DNA from: an uncultured Clostridia bacterium
GTDB lineage: Bacteria; Bacillota; Clostridia; Lachnospirales; Lachnospiraceae
Length of the DNA stretch: 64,000 bases
Assembly: GCA_947385955.1 (NCBI GenBank)
Contig: CANDNA010000004.1
Span: 1 to 64,000 of the forward strand
Direction: 5' to 3'
Shown here piece by piece: positions 43,948-52,638 of this stretch (its first letter is position 1; every line of letters starts with the position of its first letter). The notes beneath the pieces are model-generated. The model had not been told where the DNA came from. It was given only the letters and a program-made list of their open reading frames with translations, and searched no databases. A program made the position numbers and the translations under genes.

Positions 43948-45357
43948 TCAGAATTTAGACAGGTATTTCTCATAGTCCTTATAGGTAACTGTCACCCAGC
44001 CGCTGGAACCGGCGCCATCATAATTCAGGCCGATTTCCATGCCCAGAGGAGTATAATAGGCAATCATACTGTCTCTGTCCTGAAGAGACTGTGCCAGCTC
44101 CTCATCTGACAGCAAATCCAGATATTCCACGGTCCCGTTCTGTTCATCATTTCTCTCCCGGAACTCTTCCGCAAATGCCGTATCGATCTGCAGCAGGCTG
44201 TCATTGTCCAGAATCACACCGTTTTTGATATCAATATTCATCGGATACAGATCCACATGATATCTGTCATCCACCATCACATATTCATCCAGTACGATAC
44301 TGATCATATCCTCATCATTGTAAGTCACATAAGAAGTGATGTAAACCGTATAGCTGTCTCCATACTCCGCATAGGAAGAATACTGTGGGAAGTCCATCGC
44401 ATAATAAAGCGCTACTGTCTCCAGCGCTTCATTCAACTGATCTATATTGGGAATGCTGTCACCCTTCAGTTGAAAATAATTGATCACCACATCAATATCG
44501 TTGTCCGGGTCCTCGTTGGTATAGGATTTGGTAACAAAAGAATAGTCCACATCCTCATCAATGGCATCACACGGTCCATAATAATATACATCATCCGGAG
44601 AAGGTGTGTAGGAATCCTCATCTTCCTCCCCGTCATAACCGCCATAGACATACTCATCGTTACTGCCCCGGTTTCTGTTGTCATTAAAATCATAGGAACC
44701 TGCATAGAAATCCGGATCCATGCCTGCCATCTTCATGATAAAATAACCATAATAAAAACTGCCTACTATCATCAGTATCATAATTACGATGGCTGCAACG
44801 ATCCCCACTATCATCCAGACATTTTTTTTCTTTTCCGGTTTGCCATAGGGCTGAAACCCTGCATTCTGCCCCATCGGCTGTCCATAGCCGCCCTGATACA
44901 TCCCCTGCTGGTACTGGCCCGGCTGACCCTGATACCCGCTCTGACCATACTGGCCATAGTATGGTCCCTGGTACATCCCCTGGGGGTACTGGCCCGGCTG
45001 ACCCTGATACATTCCCTGAGAATACTGGCCCGGCTGGCCCTGGTATGTACCCTGAGGATACTGGCCCGGCTGACTCTGATATGTACCGGCATTCTGAGGA
45101 TACTGGCCCGGCTGGCCGGGATACATTCCCTGCTGGTACTGGCCTGCCTGACCCTGATATCCTTCCTGCTGATATGGTCCTCCGGCCTGCTGATTTTCCG
45201 CAGAAGCCCCTGAAATCTCCGGCGGCACCTGTGGAAAATTCTGTGAAGAATAAATCCCCTGTTCCTGCTGCTTTGCACATTCCGGGCAAATACCGTTCTC
45301 CATCAGAGAACCGCACTTCGGACAAAAGCTGTAATTTTCTTCCGACTGATGATTCAT
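43948..45357 (-). CDS. Zinc-ribbon membrane protein with a QPGQY repeat linker
   Basis: 469 residues, function unknown. An N-terminal zinc ribbon (FCPKCGSLMENGICPECAK) is followed by a linker of about eight 12-residue repeats built on YQGQPGQYPQGM (about residues 60-165), one membrane helix (VWMIVGIVAAIVIMILMIVG, about 180-200), an acidic stretch and an outside domain of about 220 residues (for example YSSYAEYGDSYTVYITSYVTY). The ribbon would be in the cytoplasm. The design resembles zinc-ribbon surface sensors of Clostridia. GGGAGG precedes ATG 45357. It sits between cinA and recA, which are usually adjacent. Confidence 0.85.
   Translation of the reverse strand: MNHQSEENYSFCPKCGSLMENGICPECAKQQEQGIYSSQNFPQVPPEISGASAENQQAGGPYQQEGYQGQAGQYQQGMYPGQPGQYPQNAGTYQSQPGQYPQGTYQGQPGQYSQGMYQGQPGQYPQGMYQGPYYGQYGQSGYQGQPGQYQQGMYQGGYGQPMGQNAGFQPYGKPEKKKNVWMIVGIVAAIVIMILMIVGSFYYGYFIMKMAGMDPDFYAGSYDFNDNRNRGSNDEYVYGGYDGEEDEDSYTPSPDDVYYYGPCDAIDEDVDYSFVTKSYTNEDPDNDIDVVINYFQLKGDSIPNIDQLNEALETVALYYAMDFPQYSSYAEYGDSYTVYITSYVTYNDEDMISIVLDEYVMVDDRYHVDLYPMNIDIKNGVILDNDSLLQIDTAFAEEFRERNDEQNGTVEYLDLLSDEELAQSLQDRDSMIAYYTPLGMEIGLNYDGAGSSGWVTVTYKDYEKYLSKF
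44893..45175. repeat. Tandem 36-bp coding repeat
   Basis: About eight copies of a 36-base unit (12 codons) encode the YQGQPGQYPQGM repeats of the zinc-ribbon protein. Units differ by a few bases, and one is stretched to 42 bases and one to 39, so copy number may vary between strains. Confidence 0.8.
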
Positions 45358-45432
45358 ACTCTGCCTCCCAATGCCTCAAACGGACAACCCCAGCCCATTT
45401 GAACCATAACTTTTCGCTTTGACGCTTCTGCT

Positions 45433-46692
45433 TTACCGGAATGTCACCTCACTGTAATATTCCAGAATACACTGACGCATCAGTGTCAGCGCCGCCACCA
45501 CACTGTTCTCTCTTACTTTACTCCGATTTCCGGAAAAATGATAGGATTTTACCTTTGTTTTACCGCATACATTGCAGGCTATATAGACAAGTCCCACCGG
45601 CTTTGCCGGGCTCCCGCCGTCCGGCCCTGCAATCCCGGTGACAGCCACCGCCACATCCGCTTTGGATGCTGCCGCCGCCCCTTTCGCCATTTCTTTGGCA
45701 ACATTCTCACTGACAGCTCCATATTTATCAAGAGACGGCTTTTTAACACCCAGTAACTTATGTTTTGCCTTGTTGGAATATGTGACCTGCCCCGATTTAA
45801 ACACCTCTGAAACACCGGGCACACTGGTCAGCCGGGCAGACAAAAGCCCTCCCGTACAGGATTCTGCCGTTGTCACTGTCAAATGATTCGCCAGCAGAAG
45901 ATCTACCACTGCCTGCTCCAGCGTCACCCGCTCTTCCGTCGTGTATACATTCATCCCAAACCGGTTTTTCAGTTCCTTTACCACCGGTTTGATCAGCTTT
46001 TTAGCCTCTTTTTCCGCAGATGCCTTGGCAGTAATCCGCAGATGCACCTCCCCCACCTTGGCATATGGTGCAATGGTAGGATTCTTCTGCTTTGTAATCA
46101 GATCCGATACCATCGTTTCCGCTTTACTCTCACCGATACCGCAGAGCTTTACGGTCTGAGAATAAATGACGCCCGGCTGTGCCTTGGCAAGATATGGAAA
46201 TACCGCATTTTCAAACATGGGAATCAGCTCTCCCGGAGGGCCAGGCAGTAAAATCACCCGTTTCCCGTCTTTTTCCATAATAATCCCCGGAGCCGTACCG
46301 TTTTCATTGGCAAGAACGATGGCTCCTTCCGGCACCATAGCCTGTTTCCAGTTATTATCCGTGATTTCCATCTTCCGTCTGGCAAAAAATTCCTGCAGCC
46401 GCTTTCTGGAAGATTCATCCATATGCATCTTTCTGCCCAGTACTTTTGCCGCAGTCTCCTTTGTCAGATCGTCCTGGGTCGGCCCCAGCCCACCTGAAAG
46501 CAAAATGACATCAGAACGCTCCAGTGCCGTTCTCAGCGTTTCCGTCAAACGTTCTTCATTGTCTCCCACAACAGTCTGATAAAAACAGGAAAGCCCCAGT
46601 ACGGCACACTGTTCCGCCAGATAAGCGGCATTGGTATTCACAATATTCCCAAGCAGCAATTCTGTTCCTACCGATATCAGTTCTACGGTCAT
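45433..46692 (-). CDS. cinA: CinA-family protein (nicotinamide-nucleotide amidase / ADP-ribose pyrophosphatase)
   Basis: 419 residues. The N-terminal MoCF-like domain (ELISVGTELLLGNIVNTNAAYLAEQ, LSGGLGPTQDDLTKE) is joined to a C-terminal CinA domain (TTAESCTGGLLSARLTSVPG, AVAVTGIAGPDGGSPAKPVGLVYIA) with the amidase Ser and Thr region. It recycles NMN and ADP-ribose. GGAGG, inside the end of pgsA, precedes ATG 46692, one base after the pgsA stop. Part of the yicC-to-cinA operon. Confidence 0.96.
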   Translation of the reverse strand: MTVELISVGTELLLGNIVNTNAAYLAEQCAVLGLSCFYQTVVGDNEERLTETLRTALERSDVILLSGGLGPTQDDLTKETAAKVLGRKMHMDESSRKRLQEFFARRKMEITDNNWKQAMVPEGAIVLANENGTAPGIIMEKDGKRVILLPGPPGELIPMFENAVFPYLAKAQPGVIYSQTVKLCGIGESKAETMVSDLITKQKNPTIAPYAKVGEVHLRITAKASAEKEAKKLIKPVVKELKNRFGMNVYTTEERVTLEQAVVDLLLANHLTVTTAESCTGGLLSARLTSVPGVSEVFKSGQVTYSNKAKHKLLGVKKPSLDKYGAVSENVAKEMAKGAAAASKADVAVAVTGIAGPDGGSPAKPVGLVYIACNVCGKTKVKSYHFSGNRSKVRENSVVAALTLMRQCILEYYSEVTFR

Positions 46693-46693
46693 C

Positions 46694-47233
46694 TTATTTG
46701 TCCTCCATAAATACCTGGCGGTTTTTTATCATATAGTCAATTAACGACACAATCGTCAGTATCACAGCAGCCCAGGTTACCATCACTGTCAGCAGATTCA
46801 GCGCCTCTATTCCCGCAATTAAAAGGCAGATCATCAGCATCTGAAATGTGGTTTTGTATTTTCCCCAATAACTTGCCGCAATGACAATGCCATTGTCCGC
46901 AGCAATCTGACGCAGCCCGCTGATGATAAACTCCCGGCTGATAATCACAATAACGATCCATGCCGCCAGTTGTCCCAATGCGGTCAGACAGATCAGCGCC
47001 GCACTGACCAGCATTTTATCGGCCAGAGGATCCATCAGCTTCCCGAAATTGGTGACCAGATTGTATTTTCTGGCAATCTTGCCATCCAGCAGATCCGTCA
47101 GGCTGGCGGTAATAAAAATACCCAGCGCAATCCATTTATATGTGCTTTCCATTGTCTGGCACAACATAAATACCACAAAAAAGGGGATCAGTATTACACG
47201 CAGCATGGTCAGCTTATTCGGCAAATTCATCAT
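46694..47233 (-). CDS. pgsA: CDP-diacylglycerol-glycerol-3-phosphate 3-phosphatidyltransferase
   Basis: Makes phosphatidylglycerol phosphate, the committed step to phosphatidylglycerol. The 179-residue membrane protein has the CDP-alcohol phosphotransferase motif DGKIARKYNLVTNFGKLMD continued by PLAD, with all metal-binding Asp residues, and about five membrane segments. ATG 47233 follows GGAG and overlaps the rimO gene by 20 bases. Confidence 0.96.
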   Translation of the reverse strand: MMNLPNKLTMLRVILIPFFVVFMLCQTMESTYKWIALGIFITASLTDLLDGKIARKYNLVTNFGKLMDPLADKMLVSAALICLTALGQLAAWIVIVIISREFIISGLRQIAADNGIVIAASYWGKYKTTFQMLMICLLIAGIEALNLLTVMVTWAAVILTIVSLIDYMIKNRQVFMEDK

Positions 47234-48560
47234 ATATCTCTCCTGTCAAATCATATTCACGGGAACCTGTGACTTTCACCCGGACAATCATCCCGCTCAT
47301 CAGCTCCCGGTCCGAACGGAAAAACAAAAGTCCGTCCACCTCCGGCGCATCCTTATATGTCCTTGCAATATAAACATCCTCTTCCGGCAGCCTTCCTTCC
47401 ACAAAAGCCTCCAGAACAGGCTGCCCTGCCGCAGTTTCTTCCGCTTTGTCAAATGCCACAGCCTGCTGCAGTTCCATCAGTTCCGCCCGCCGTGCCTCCT
47501 TTACCGCTTCCGGTATCTGGCCTTCCATCCCGGCTGCCGGCGTCCCCTCCTCAGGAGAATAGGTAAAAATCCCCAGGCGGTCAAATTCCATCTCATTGAC
47601 AAACCGGTACAATTCTTCAAAATCCTCCTGGCTTTCCTGCGGAAATCCGGTAATCAATGTGGTACGCAGGCAGATATCCGGAATCTCTCTGCGCAGCCCG
47701 GAAATGATTTCCCTCAACTCTTTCTGTGTGGTTTTCCGTCCCATCCTCCCCAGTACAGCATCACTGGCATGCTGAATCGGCAAATCCAGATAATGACAGA
47801 TCTTGGGTTCCTCTTTGATGGTCTGTATCAGTTCTTCCGTTATCTCCTCCGGATAGCAGTACAAAATCCGAATCCATTCCAGCCCTTCGACCCGGCACAG
47901 GGCATGCAGCAGCCCAGGCAGCTTCTTTTTCCCATATAAATCCATGCCGTAAAGAGTGGTTTCCTGCGCCACCAGAATCAGTTCTTTTACGCCTCCGTCC
48001 GCCAGCTCTTCCGCTTCCCGGATCAATGCCTCCATCGGAACACTCCGATACCGGCCCCGTATTCCGGGAATAATGCAGTATGTGCAGTGCTTGTCACAGC
48101 CTTCTGCAATTTTCAGATAAGCGTAATGGCCGCCGGTGGTAAGAAAACGGCCGTCCTTATGAGGCCCCTGGGGTGCCGTAAGCGGCAGAAAACAATTCCG
48201 GCGTTTTCCTGCCAGCACATCCCCGATTACTTCCGGCAGCGTATCTATGGCAGCCGTTCCCACAACGGCATCCACTTCTTCTATCTCAGCCTGTATTTCC
48301 TCCTGATATCTCTGGGCCAGGCATCCTGCCACCACCAATACTTTCAGCCGTCCGCTCTCTTTCAGCTTTGCCGTTTCCAATATGGCCTGAATGCTTTCTT
48401 CCTTTGCATCATTGATAAAACAGCATGTATTGACAACCGCAATATCCGCCTCTTCCCGTTCCTGAGTAAACACATAGCCGCTGCGGTCAAGCGCAGCAAG
48501 CATCACCTCTGAATCCACCAGATTTTTGTCGCATCCCAGGGACACAAATAATACCTTCAT
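47214..48560 (-). CDS. rimO: Ribosomal protein S12 methylthiotransferase RimO
   Basis: Radical-SAM enzyme that methylthiolates an Asp of ribosomal protein S12. The 448 residues start with VLFVSLGCDKNLVDSEVML and VVNTCCFINDAKEESI, holding the first Fe-S cluster cysteines, then the radical-SAM CxxxCxxC in EGCDKHCTYCIIPGIRGRYRS, and a C-terminal TRAM domain. SLGC-KN-VDSE separates it from MiaB. ATG 48560 is used; a GTG directly before it would add one residue. It is 12 bases after rpoZ. Confidence 0.96.
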   Translation of the reverse strand: MKVLFVSLGCDKNLVDSEVMLAALDRSGYVFTQEREEADIAVVNTCCFINDAKEESIQAILETAKLKESGRLKVLVVAGCLAQRYQEEIQAEIEEVDAVVGTAAIDTLPEVIGDVLAGKRRNCFLPLTAPQGPHKDGRFLTTGGHYAYLKIAEGCDKHCTYCIIPGIRGRYRSVPMEALIREAEELADGGVKELILVAQETTLYGMDLYGKKKLPGLLHALCRVEGLEWIRILYCYPEEITEELIQTIKEEPKICHYLDLPIQHASDAVLGRMGRKTTQKELREIISGLRREIPDICLRTTLITGFPQESQEDFEELYRFVNEMEFDRLGIFTYSPEEGTPAAGMEGQIPEAVKEARRAELMELQQAVAFDKAEETAAGQPVLEAFVEGRLPEEDVYIARTYKDAPEVDGLLFFRSDRELMSGMIVRVKVTGSREYDLTGEIYDEFAE

Positions 48561-48572
48561 CACTTCCGTCTT

Positions 48573-48806
48573 TTATTCCTCTTCGTTCAGAATTTTGATT
48601 TCAGAATTGTTCAGTTCTTCTATTGCAGTGGAAAGCGGTTTTTTATGATCGGCATTTACATAGGCATCCTCTCCGGAAATCAACTGTCTGGCGCGCTTGG
48701 AAGCAGCCATAACAATCGAATACCTGCTGTTTACCACCGGCGCCTCTCCTTCTTCAACCTCACTGTTTACGACCCTCATCAGGTCGGAATAAGATGGATG
48801 TAACAT
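48573..48806 (-). CDS. rpoZ: DNA-directed RNA polymerase subunit omega
   Basis: 77 residues. Small RNA polymerase assembly subunit. The core is NSRYSIVMAASKRARQLISG followed by KPLSTAIEELNNSEIKI. AAGGAGAATAATC precedes ATG 48806, and the gmk stop lies two bases before it. Always found after gmk in this operon type. Confidence 0.94.
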   Translation of the reverse strand: MLHPSYSDLMRVVNSEVEEGEAPVVNSRYSIVMAASKRARQLISGEDAYVNADHKKPLSTAIEELNNSEIKILNEEE

Positions 48807-48808
48807 GA

Positions 48809-49441
48809 TTATTCTCCTTTCGCCAGCTCCTGTAACTGGGTTCTGATCGTTTCTATCAATTCTTTATTTCGGTTCGTAGCGCAGTGCGCTCCCTGAATCA
48901 GCATATGCATCTCTCTGACGCAGGCATCCAGATCGTCATTGATGACCAGATAATCATACTGGCCGATCCCTTCCGCCTCTGCCCGTGCCCGGGCAAGCCG
49001 CGCTGCGATTACTTCTTCCGTCTCTGTTCCCCTGCCCGACAGTCTGCGGCGCAGTTCCCGGATACTGGGCGGCGTTACAAACAAAAGCAGGGCCTCCGGA
49101 AACTGTTCCCGGATCTTCTGCGCACCCTGTATCTCAATTTCCAGAATCACATCCCGGCCGCTGTGTAACTGTTTTTCCACATATTCTCTGGGAGTACCGT
49201 AATAATGATCACAGTACCGGGCATATTCAATCAGCCCGTTTCCCCGGATATTCTCTTCAAAAGCCTCCTCTGAGACAAAAAAGTACTCTTTTCCGTCCGT
49301 TTCTCCCGGCCTGGGCGCCCGCGTTGTCATGGAAACCGACAGGGCATACGTATCATATGTCCTGACAAGCTGTTTCATAAGCGTTCCCTTGCCTGCACCG
49401 GAAAAACCGGATACCACTACCAATATCCCCTTATGCCTCAT
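48809..49441 (-). CDS. gmk: Guanylate kinase
   Basis: Phosphorylates GMP to GDP. The 210 residues show the P-loop VVSGFSGAGKGTLMK, SVSMTTRAPRPGETDGKEYFFV with the GMP-binding Arg and Tyr residues, and the lid region RLSGRGTETEEVIAARLA. ATG 49441 (MRHKGILVV) follows AGGTGG; the ATG at 49477 lies inside remA. It overlaps remA by 11 bases. Confidence 0.97.
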   Translation of the reverse strand: MRHKGILVVVSGFSGAGKGTLMKQLVRTYDTYALSVSMTTRAPRPGETDGKEYFFVSEEAFEENIRGNGLIEYARYCDHYYGTPREYVEKQLHSGRDVILEIEIQGAQKIREQFPEALLLFVTPPSIRELRRRLSGRGTETEEVIAARLARARAEAEGIGQYDYLVINDDLDACVREMHMLIQGAHCATNRNKELIETIRTQLQELAKGE

Positions 49442-49691
49442 CTTCTTCCACCTTTTCTGTCTGTGCTCTGCCTGCAATCGTTTCCGGAAGAAGGGCCGAC
49501 AGAACGATCTGTCCGTTTTCCATTACAAGCACGGCCTTGGTCTTTCTTCCCTGCGTGGCATCCACCGCCGTACCGCTCTCCCTGGCCTTCTGCACCAGAC
49601 GCTTTACCGGAGCAGAATCCGGCGTCACAATTGCTATCATTTTATCTGTATTTACAATATTTCCAAATCCTATGTGAATTAAGCGATTCAA
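49431..49691 (-). CDS. remA: Extracellular matrix regulator RemA (DUF370)
   Basis: 86 residues. DNA-binding regulator of biofilm matrix genes in Bacillus; in Clostridia it sits in this same operon. The DUF370 core IHIGFGNIVNTDKMIAIVTPDSAPVKRLVQKA is complete. The start codon is TTG 49691, with GGAG 7 bases upstream; no ATG in this frame is better placed. It follows yicC by 29 bases and overlaps gmk. Confidence 0.94.
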   Translation of the reverse strand: MNRLIHIGFGNIVNTDKMIAIVTPDSAPVKRLVQKARESGTAVDATQGRKTKAVLVMENGQIVLSALLPETIAGRAQTEKVEEDEA

Positions 49692-49720
49692 TTCCGTTCT
49701 CCATCAGACTGTCTGCATCT

Positions 49721-50599
49721 TTATTCAATATTCTGTATCTGCTCACGTACCTTTTCAATTTCGGTTTTCAGCTCTATGGCACAGCCGGAAATTTCCAGAT
49801 CCGTGGTCTTGGAAAGTATGGTATTGGCCTCCCGGTTCATCTCCTGCGCAATAAAATCCAGCTTGCGTCCCACACCGCCCCCGGAAACCAATGCCTCCTT
49901 TGTCTGGGCAATATGGCTTCTGAGCCTCACCAGTTCTTCATCCACACACACCTTATCCGCAAAAATCGTTACTTCCGTAAGGAGCCTGGATTCTTCTATA
50001 TGGGTATCCTCCAGCAGCTCCTGAATCTTTTCCCTCAGCTTTTCCCTGTACCTGGAAATAATCAGGGGAGAACGTTCCGTAATAAAATCCACATGCTCCA
50101 GCATCCTGTTTAACTTGCCCAGCAGATCCTCACGGAGATTGCTGCCTTCCGTGATCCTTGTCTCCACGAATTTCTCTGCCGCACCACAGACAGCCTTTTC
50201 CAGCCCCTTCCAAAGCTCTTTCTCATCCATTGTCTGCTCTTCCATCGCAAATACTTCCGGATATCTGGAAAGAGTGGAAACCCGGATATCATTTTCCAGA
50301 GAAAACTCCTCTGCCATCTGTGTCAGATACTTCAGATAGGATGCCGCCACATCCCGGTTGTATCTGACAGATACATTGCTTTCCGTATAATCCTCATACG
50401 TAATGTAAATATCCACCTTGCCCCGCTCAATATACTGTTTGAGCAGACTTCTGATGGCGGACTCAAAAAAATTCAGTTTCTTTGGCATCTTGATATTGAC
50501 ATCCAGATACCTGTGATTGACCGCTTTCATTTCCACAGTGAACTTATGTTCCGCTTCTGTAATTTCGCATCTTCCAAAGCCCGTCATACTCTTTATCAT
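49721..50599 (-). CDS. YicC-family endoribonuclease-like protein
   Basis: 292 residues. N-terminal MIKSMTGFGRCE and VEMKAVNHRYLDVNIKMPK, and the C-terminal block GRKLDFIAQEMNREANTILSK are the family hallmarks (YicC_N and DUF1732). E. coli YicC affects the decay of RyhB RNA. The first gene of a conserved run (remA, gmk, rpoZ, rimO, pgsA, cinA), with a promoter at 50658-50686. Confidence 0.95.
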   Translation of the reverse strand: MIKSMTGFGRCEITEAEHKFTVEMKAVNHRYLDVNIKMPKKLNFFESAIRSLLKQYIERGKVDIYITYEDYTESNVSVRYNRDVAASYLKYLTQMAEEFSLENDIRVSTLSRYPEVFAMEEQTMDEKELWKGLEKAVCGAAEKFVETRITEGSNLREDLLGKLNRMLEHVDFITERSPLIISRYREKLREKIQELLEDTHIEESRLLTEVTIFADKVCVDEELVRLRSHIAQTKEALVSGGGVGRKLDFIAQEMNREANTILSKTTDLEISGCAIELKTEIEKVREQIQNIE

Positions 50600-50657
50600 A
50601 TTTGCAGATTCCCTTTCCGATTCGGGTATTTTGACCGGTAAAGCATGTCATTTTTTT

Positions 50658-50686
50658 ATTATAATGCAAGAATCTTTATGCGTCAA
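50658..50686 (-). promoter_or_regulatory. Promoter of the yicC-remA-gmk-rpoZ-rimO-pgsA-cinA operon
   Basis: On the minus strand: TTGACG, 17 bases, TATAAT. The -35 lies within the last codons of the upstream MATE gene. Confidence 0.75.
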
Positions 50687-52049
50687 GATAAGCCAATTCC
50701 CGGCCTCTGATGTACCTGCGCCAGGTTATTACAAACAATACCAGCGCCAGCGCCGTGGAAAGGTAATCTGTAACAGGCTGGGCCAGCGCCAGTGTCCGGG
50801 CCGACTGCAGGATTCTGTGAAACGCAAAGAGAATCGGGATATACAAAAGTCCCTGCCGGCTTACCGAAAGAATCAGTGCCGGAAGTGCCGCTCCGGTGGC
50901 CTGGATCGCATTGATCAGCACAAACAGAATCCCCATGACAGGCCCGGACAGAATATAAATCCTGGAAAAGGACATACCAAACCCAAAGGCATCCGCATTG
51001 TCCAGGAACGCCCGCACCAAAGGCCCCGCACCCAGATAACAGATAATTGTCATCACCACACTCAGTCCAAACGCAAGAAAGAGCGAAAATCTCAGTACTT
51101 CCATATACCGCTTTCCGTTTCCCGCCCCATAGCAGTATCCCAGCAAAGGCTGTATCCCGGTTCCCAGCCCGATCAGCAGCATTACCACGATCATATTGAC
51201 TTTCATAGCCACACCCAATCCTGCCAGCGCCATATCCCCATAACCCGCCATCATGTTATTCACAAGAATATTGGAAGTACTCATCAATATACTGTTCAGG
51301 GAAGCGGGAATGCCGATAGCAAGCACACCGGACGCAATACCGTCCCGCATACGATACTCCTTTGGACGCAGAGACAGTATGCTCTTCTGGGAAAGCAGAT
51401 GCCAGATATAGAACAACGCGGAAACCACATTGCTCAGTGTGGTGGCAATGGCAGCTCCGGCCACATTCCAGTGCAGTCCCAGTATCAGGATGGGATCCAG
51501 CACAATATTAAGCAGATTTCCAAACACCATCCCCTTCATTGCCACTCCCGCATTGCCTTCTGCACGGATAATATTGCTGAAACTGTTGCTCAGAATCAGA
51601 AAGGGGATACCGACAGATACGATGCTCAAATACTGAGAGGCATAGCCCGCGGTATCCTCACTGGCCCCGATCATCCGGCAGAGCGGCCGGACAAATATCC
51701 AGATCAGTATCATGGATAAGATACCAATGACCAGCCCTGTCCAGAAGCAAAAAGACGATGTCTGTCTGGCTTTTTCTTCATTTCCCTCTCCCAGCATTCT
51801 GGAAATCAGAGAAGTCCCGCCGATACCGAACAGCATCCCCACCGCCATAAAAAACAAAAAGGCAGGAGTTGCAACCGACACGGCTGCCACCATATAGGCA
51901 TCCTTTGTTTTTCCTATAAAAAAGGTATCCGCCAGATTATAAAGCAGTACCATCATCATGCTGACAATGGACGGAATGATATTCCGCAGCACTGCCTGTG
52001 GGACCGGCGCATCCCGAAACACTTCCGTGGTATTGTTTTTCATGCTCAT
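50676..52049 (-). CDS. MATE-family efflux transporter
   Basis: 457 residues, about 12 membrane segments. NIIPSIVSMMMVLLYNLADTFFIG and the second-half ASLNSILMSTSNILVNNMMAGYG, with GIQPLLGYCYGAGN, mark the MATE fold. AAAGGAG precedes ATG 52049, and the gene overlaps the MarR gene by 4 bases, so the regulator very likely controls it. It is not a close copy of the other MATE protein in the window. Confidence 0.94.
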   Translation of the reverse strand: MSMKNNTTEVFRDAPVPQAVLRNIIPSIVSMMMVLLYNLADTFFIGKTKDAYMVAAVSVATPAFLFFMAVGMLFGIGGTSLISRMLGEGNEEKARQTSSFCFWTGLVIGILSMILIWIFVRPLCRMIGASEDTAGYASQYLSIVSVGIPFLILSNSFSNIIRAEGNAGVAMKGMVFGNLLNIVLDPILILGLHWNVAGAAIATTLSNVVSALFYIWHLLSQKSILSLRPKEYRMRDGIASGVLAIGIPASLNSILMSTSNILVNNMMAGYGDMALAGLGVAMKVNMIVVMLLIGLGTGIQPLLGYCYGAGNGKRYMEVLRFSLFLAFGLSVVMTIICYLGAGPLVRAFLDNADAFGFGMSFSRIYILSGPVMGILFVLINAIQATGAALPALILSVSRQGLLYIPILFAFHRILQSARTLALAQPVTDYLSTALALVLFVITWRRYIRGRELAYLDA

Positions 52050-52507
52050 AAATTCTCCTTTCTTCTTTTCAGCCGGGCTTCTCCCTGCTTCAGATTCCGG
52101 TAGATCCGCTCCAGGAGCTGCGCCAGTATCTGTTTCTCTTCTTCTGTCATCCCCTGTAACATGATCTCATCCGCTTCAGATTTGCATCTGTCTGTTTCCC
52201 GCATCAGCCCTTCCCCTGCCTGCGTCAGGACAATCCGACGCAGACGGCTGCCCTGCTTTTTTTCTTCCCGGCGGATCAACTGCTTTTTTTCCAATAATGT
52301 GACAACATGCAGCACACTGGTATGTTTCACATCAAAAAATGCGGCAATCCCTGTTACTGTACAGTCTCCTGCCGGTCTGTCATGAAGATATTCCAGCACT
52401 TCCATCTGCGTACCCGTCAGCCCATACAGCTTCAAATCCTGATTTCTTCCCCGGGCCAGCAGATTGATGATTTTTTTCAGATGCAGTCCTACATTATGTT
52501 CATTCAA
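52046..52507 (-). CDS. MarR-family transcriptional regulator
   Basis: 153 residues with the winged helix LTGTQMEVLEYLHDR, VTGIAAFFDVKHTSVLHVVTLLEKKQLIRREE, and the wing GSRLRRIVLT. It probably represses its own operon with the MATE pump. The start is uncertain: TTG 52507 has GGAGG 8 bases upstream and is preferred; a GTG at 52516 overlaps that site. A palindrome lies between the -10 box and the ribosome site. Confidence 0.88.
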   Translation of the reverse strand: MNEHNVGLHLKKIINLLARGRNQDLKLYGLTGTQMEVLEYLHDRPAGDCTVTGIAAFFDVKHTSVLHVVTLLEKKQLIRREEKKQGSRLRRIVLTQAGEGLMRETDRCKSEADEIMLQGMTEEEKQILAQLLERIYRNLKQGEARLKRRKENL

Positions 52508-52526
52508 TGAGTACACCTCCCATTAG

Positions 52527-52567
52527 GTAGCATGCTACATATTAACTCATAAAAAACAAATTTGCAA
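52527..52567 (-). promoter_or_regulatory. Promoter and operator of the MarR/MATE operon
   Basis: On the minus strand: TTGCAA (52562-52567), 17 bases, TAATAT (52539-52544). Directly after the -10 is the perfect 12-bp palindrome GTAGCATGCTAC (52527-52538), placed where a bound MarR repressor would block transcription. Confidence 0.7.
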
Positions 52568-52585
52568 CCATTCTTTTCAAGCCAT

Positions 52586-52614
52586 TTGCATATTTCTGCA
52601 AAATGATGTACGAT
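52586..52614 (+). promoter_or_regulatory. Promoter of the secreted SGNH hydrolase gene
   Basis: TTGCAT, 17 bases, TACGAT, about 25 bases upstream of ATG 52639. It diverges from the MarR promoter. Confidence 0.5.
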
Positions 52615-52638
52615 ACTAACAGTAGAGGAGGTGTGATC

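Noticed and set aside
44893-45175. CRISPR-like array
   Set aside because: The repeats are directly joined without spacers, keep the reading frame and encode the QPGQY linker.
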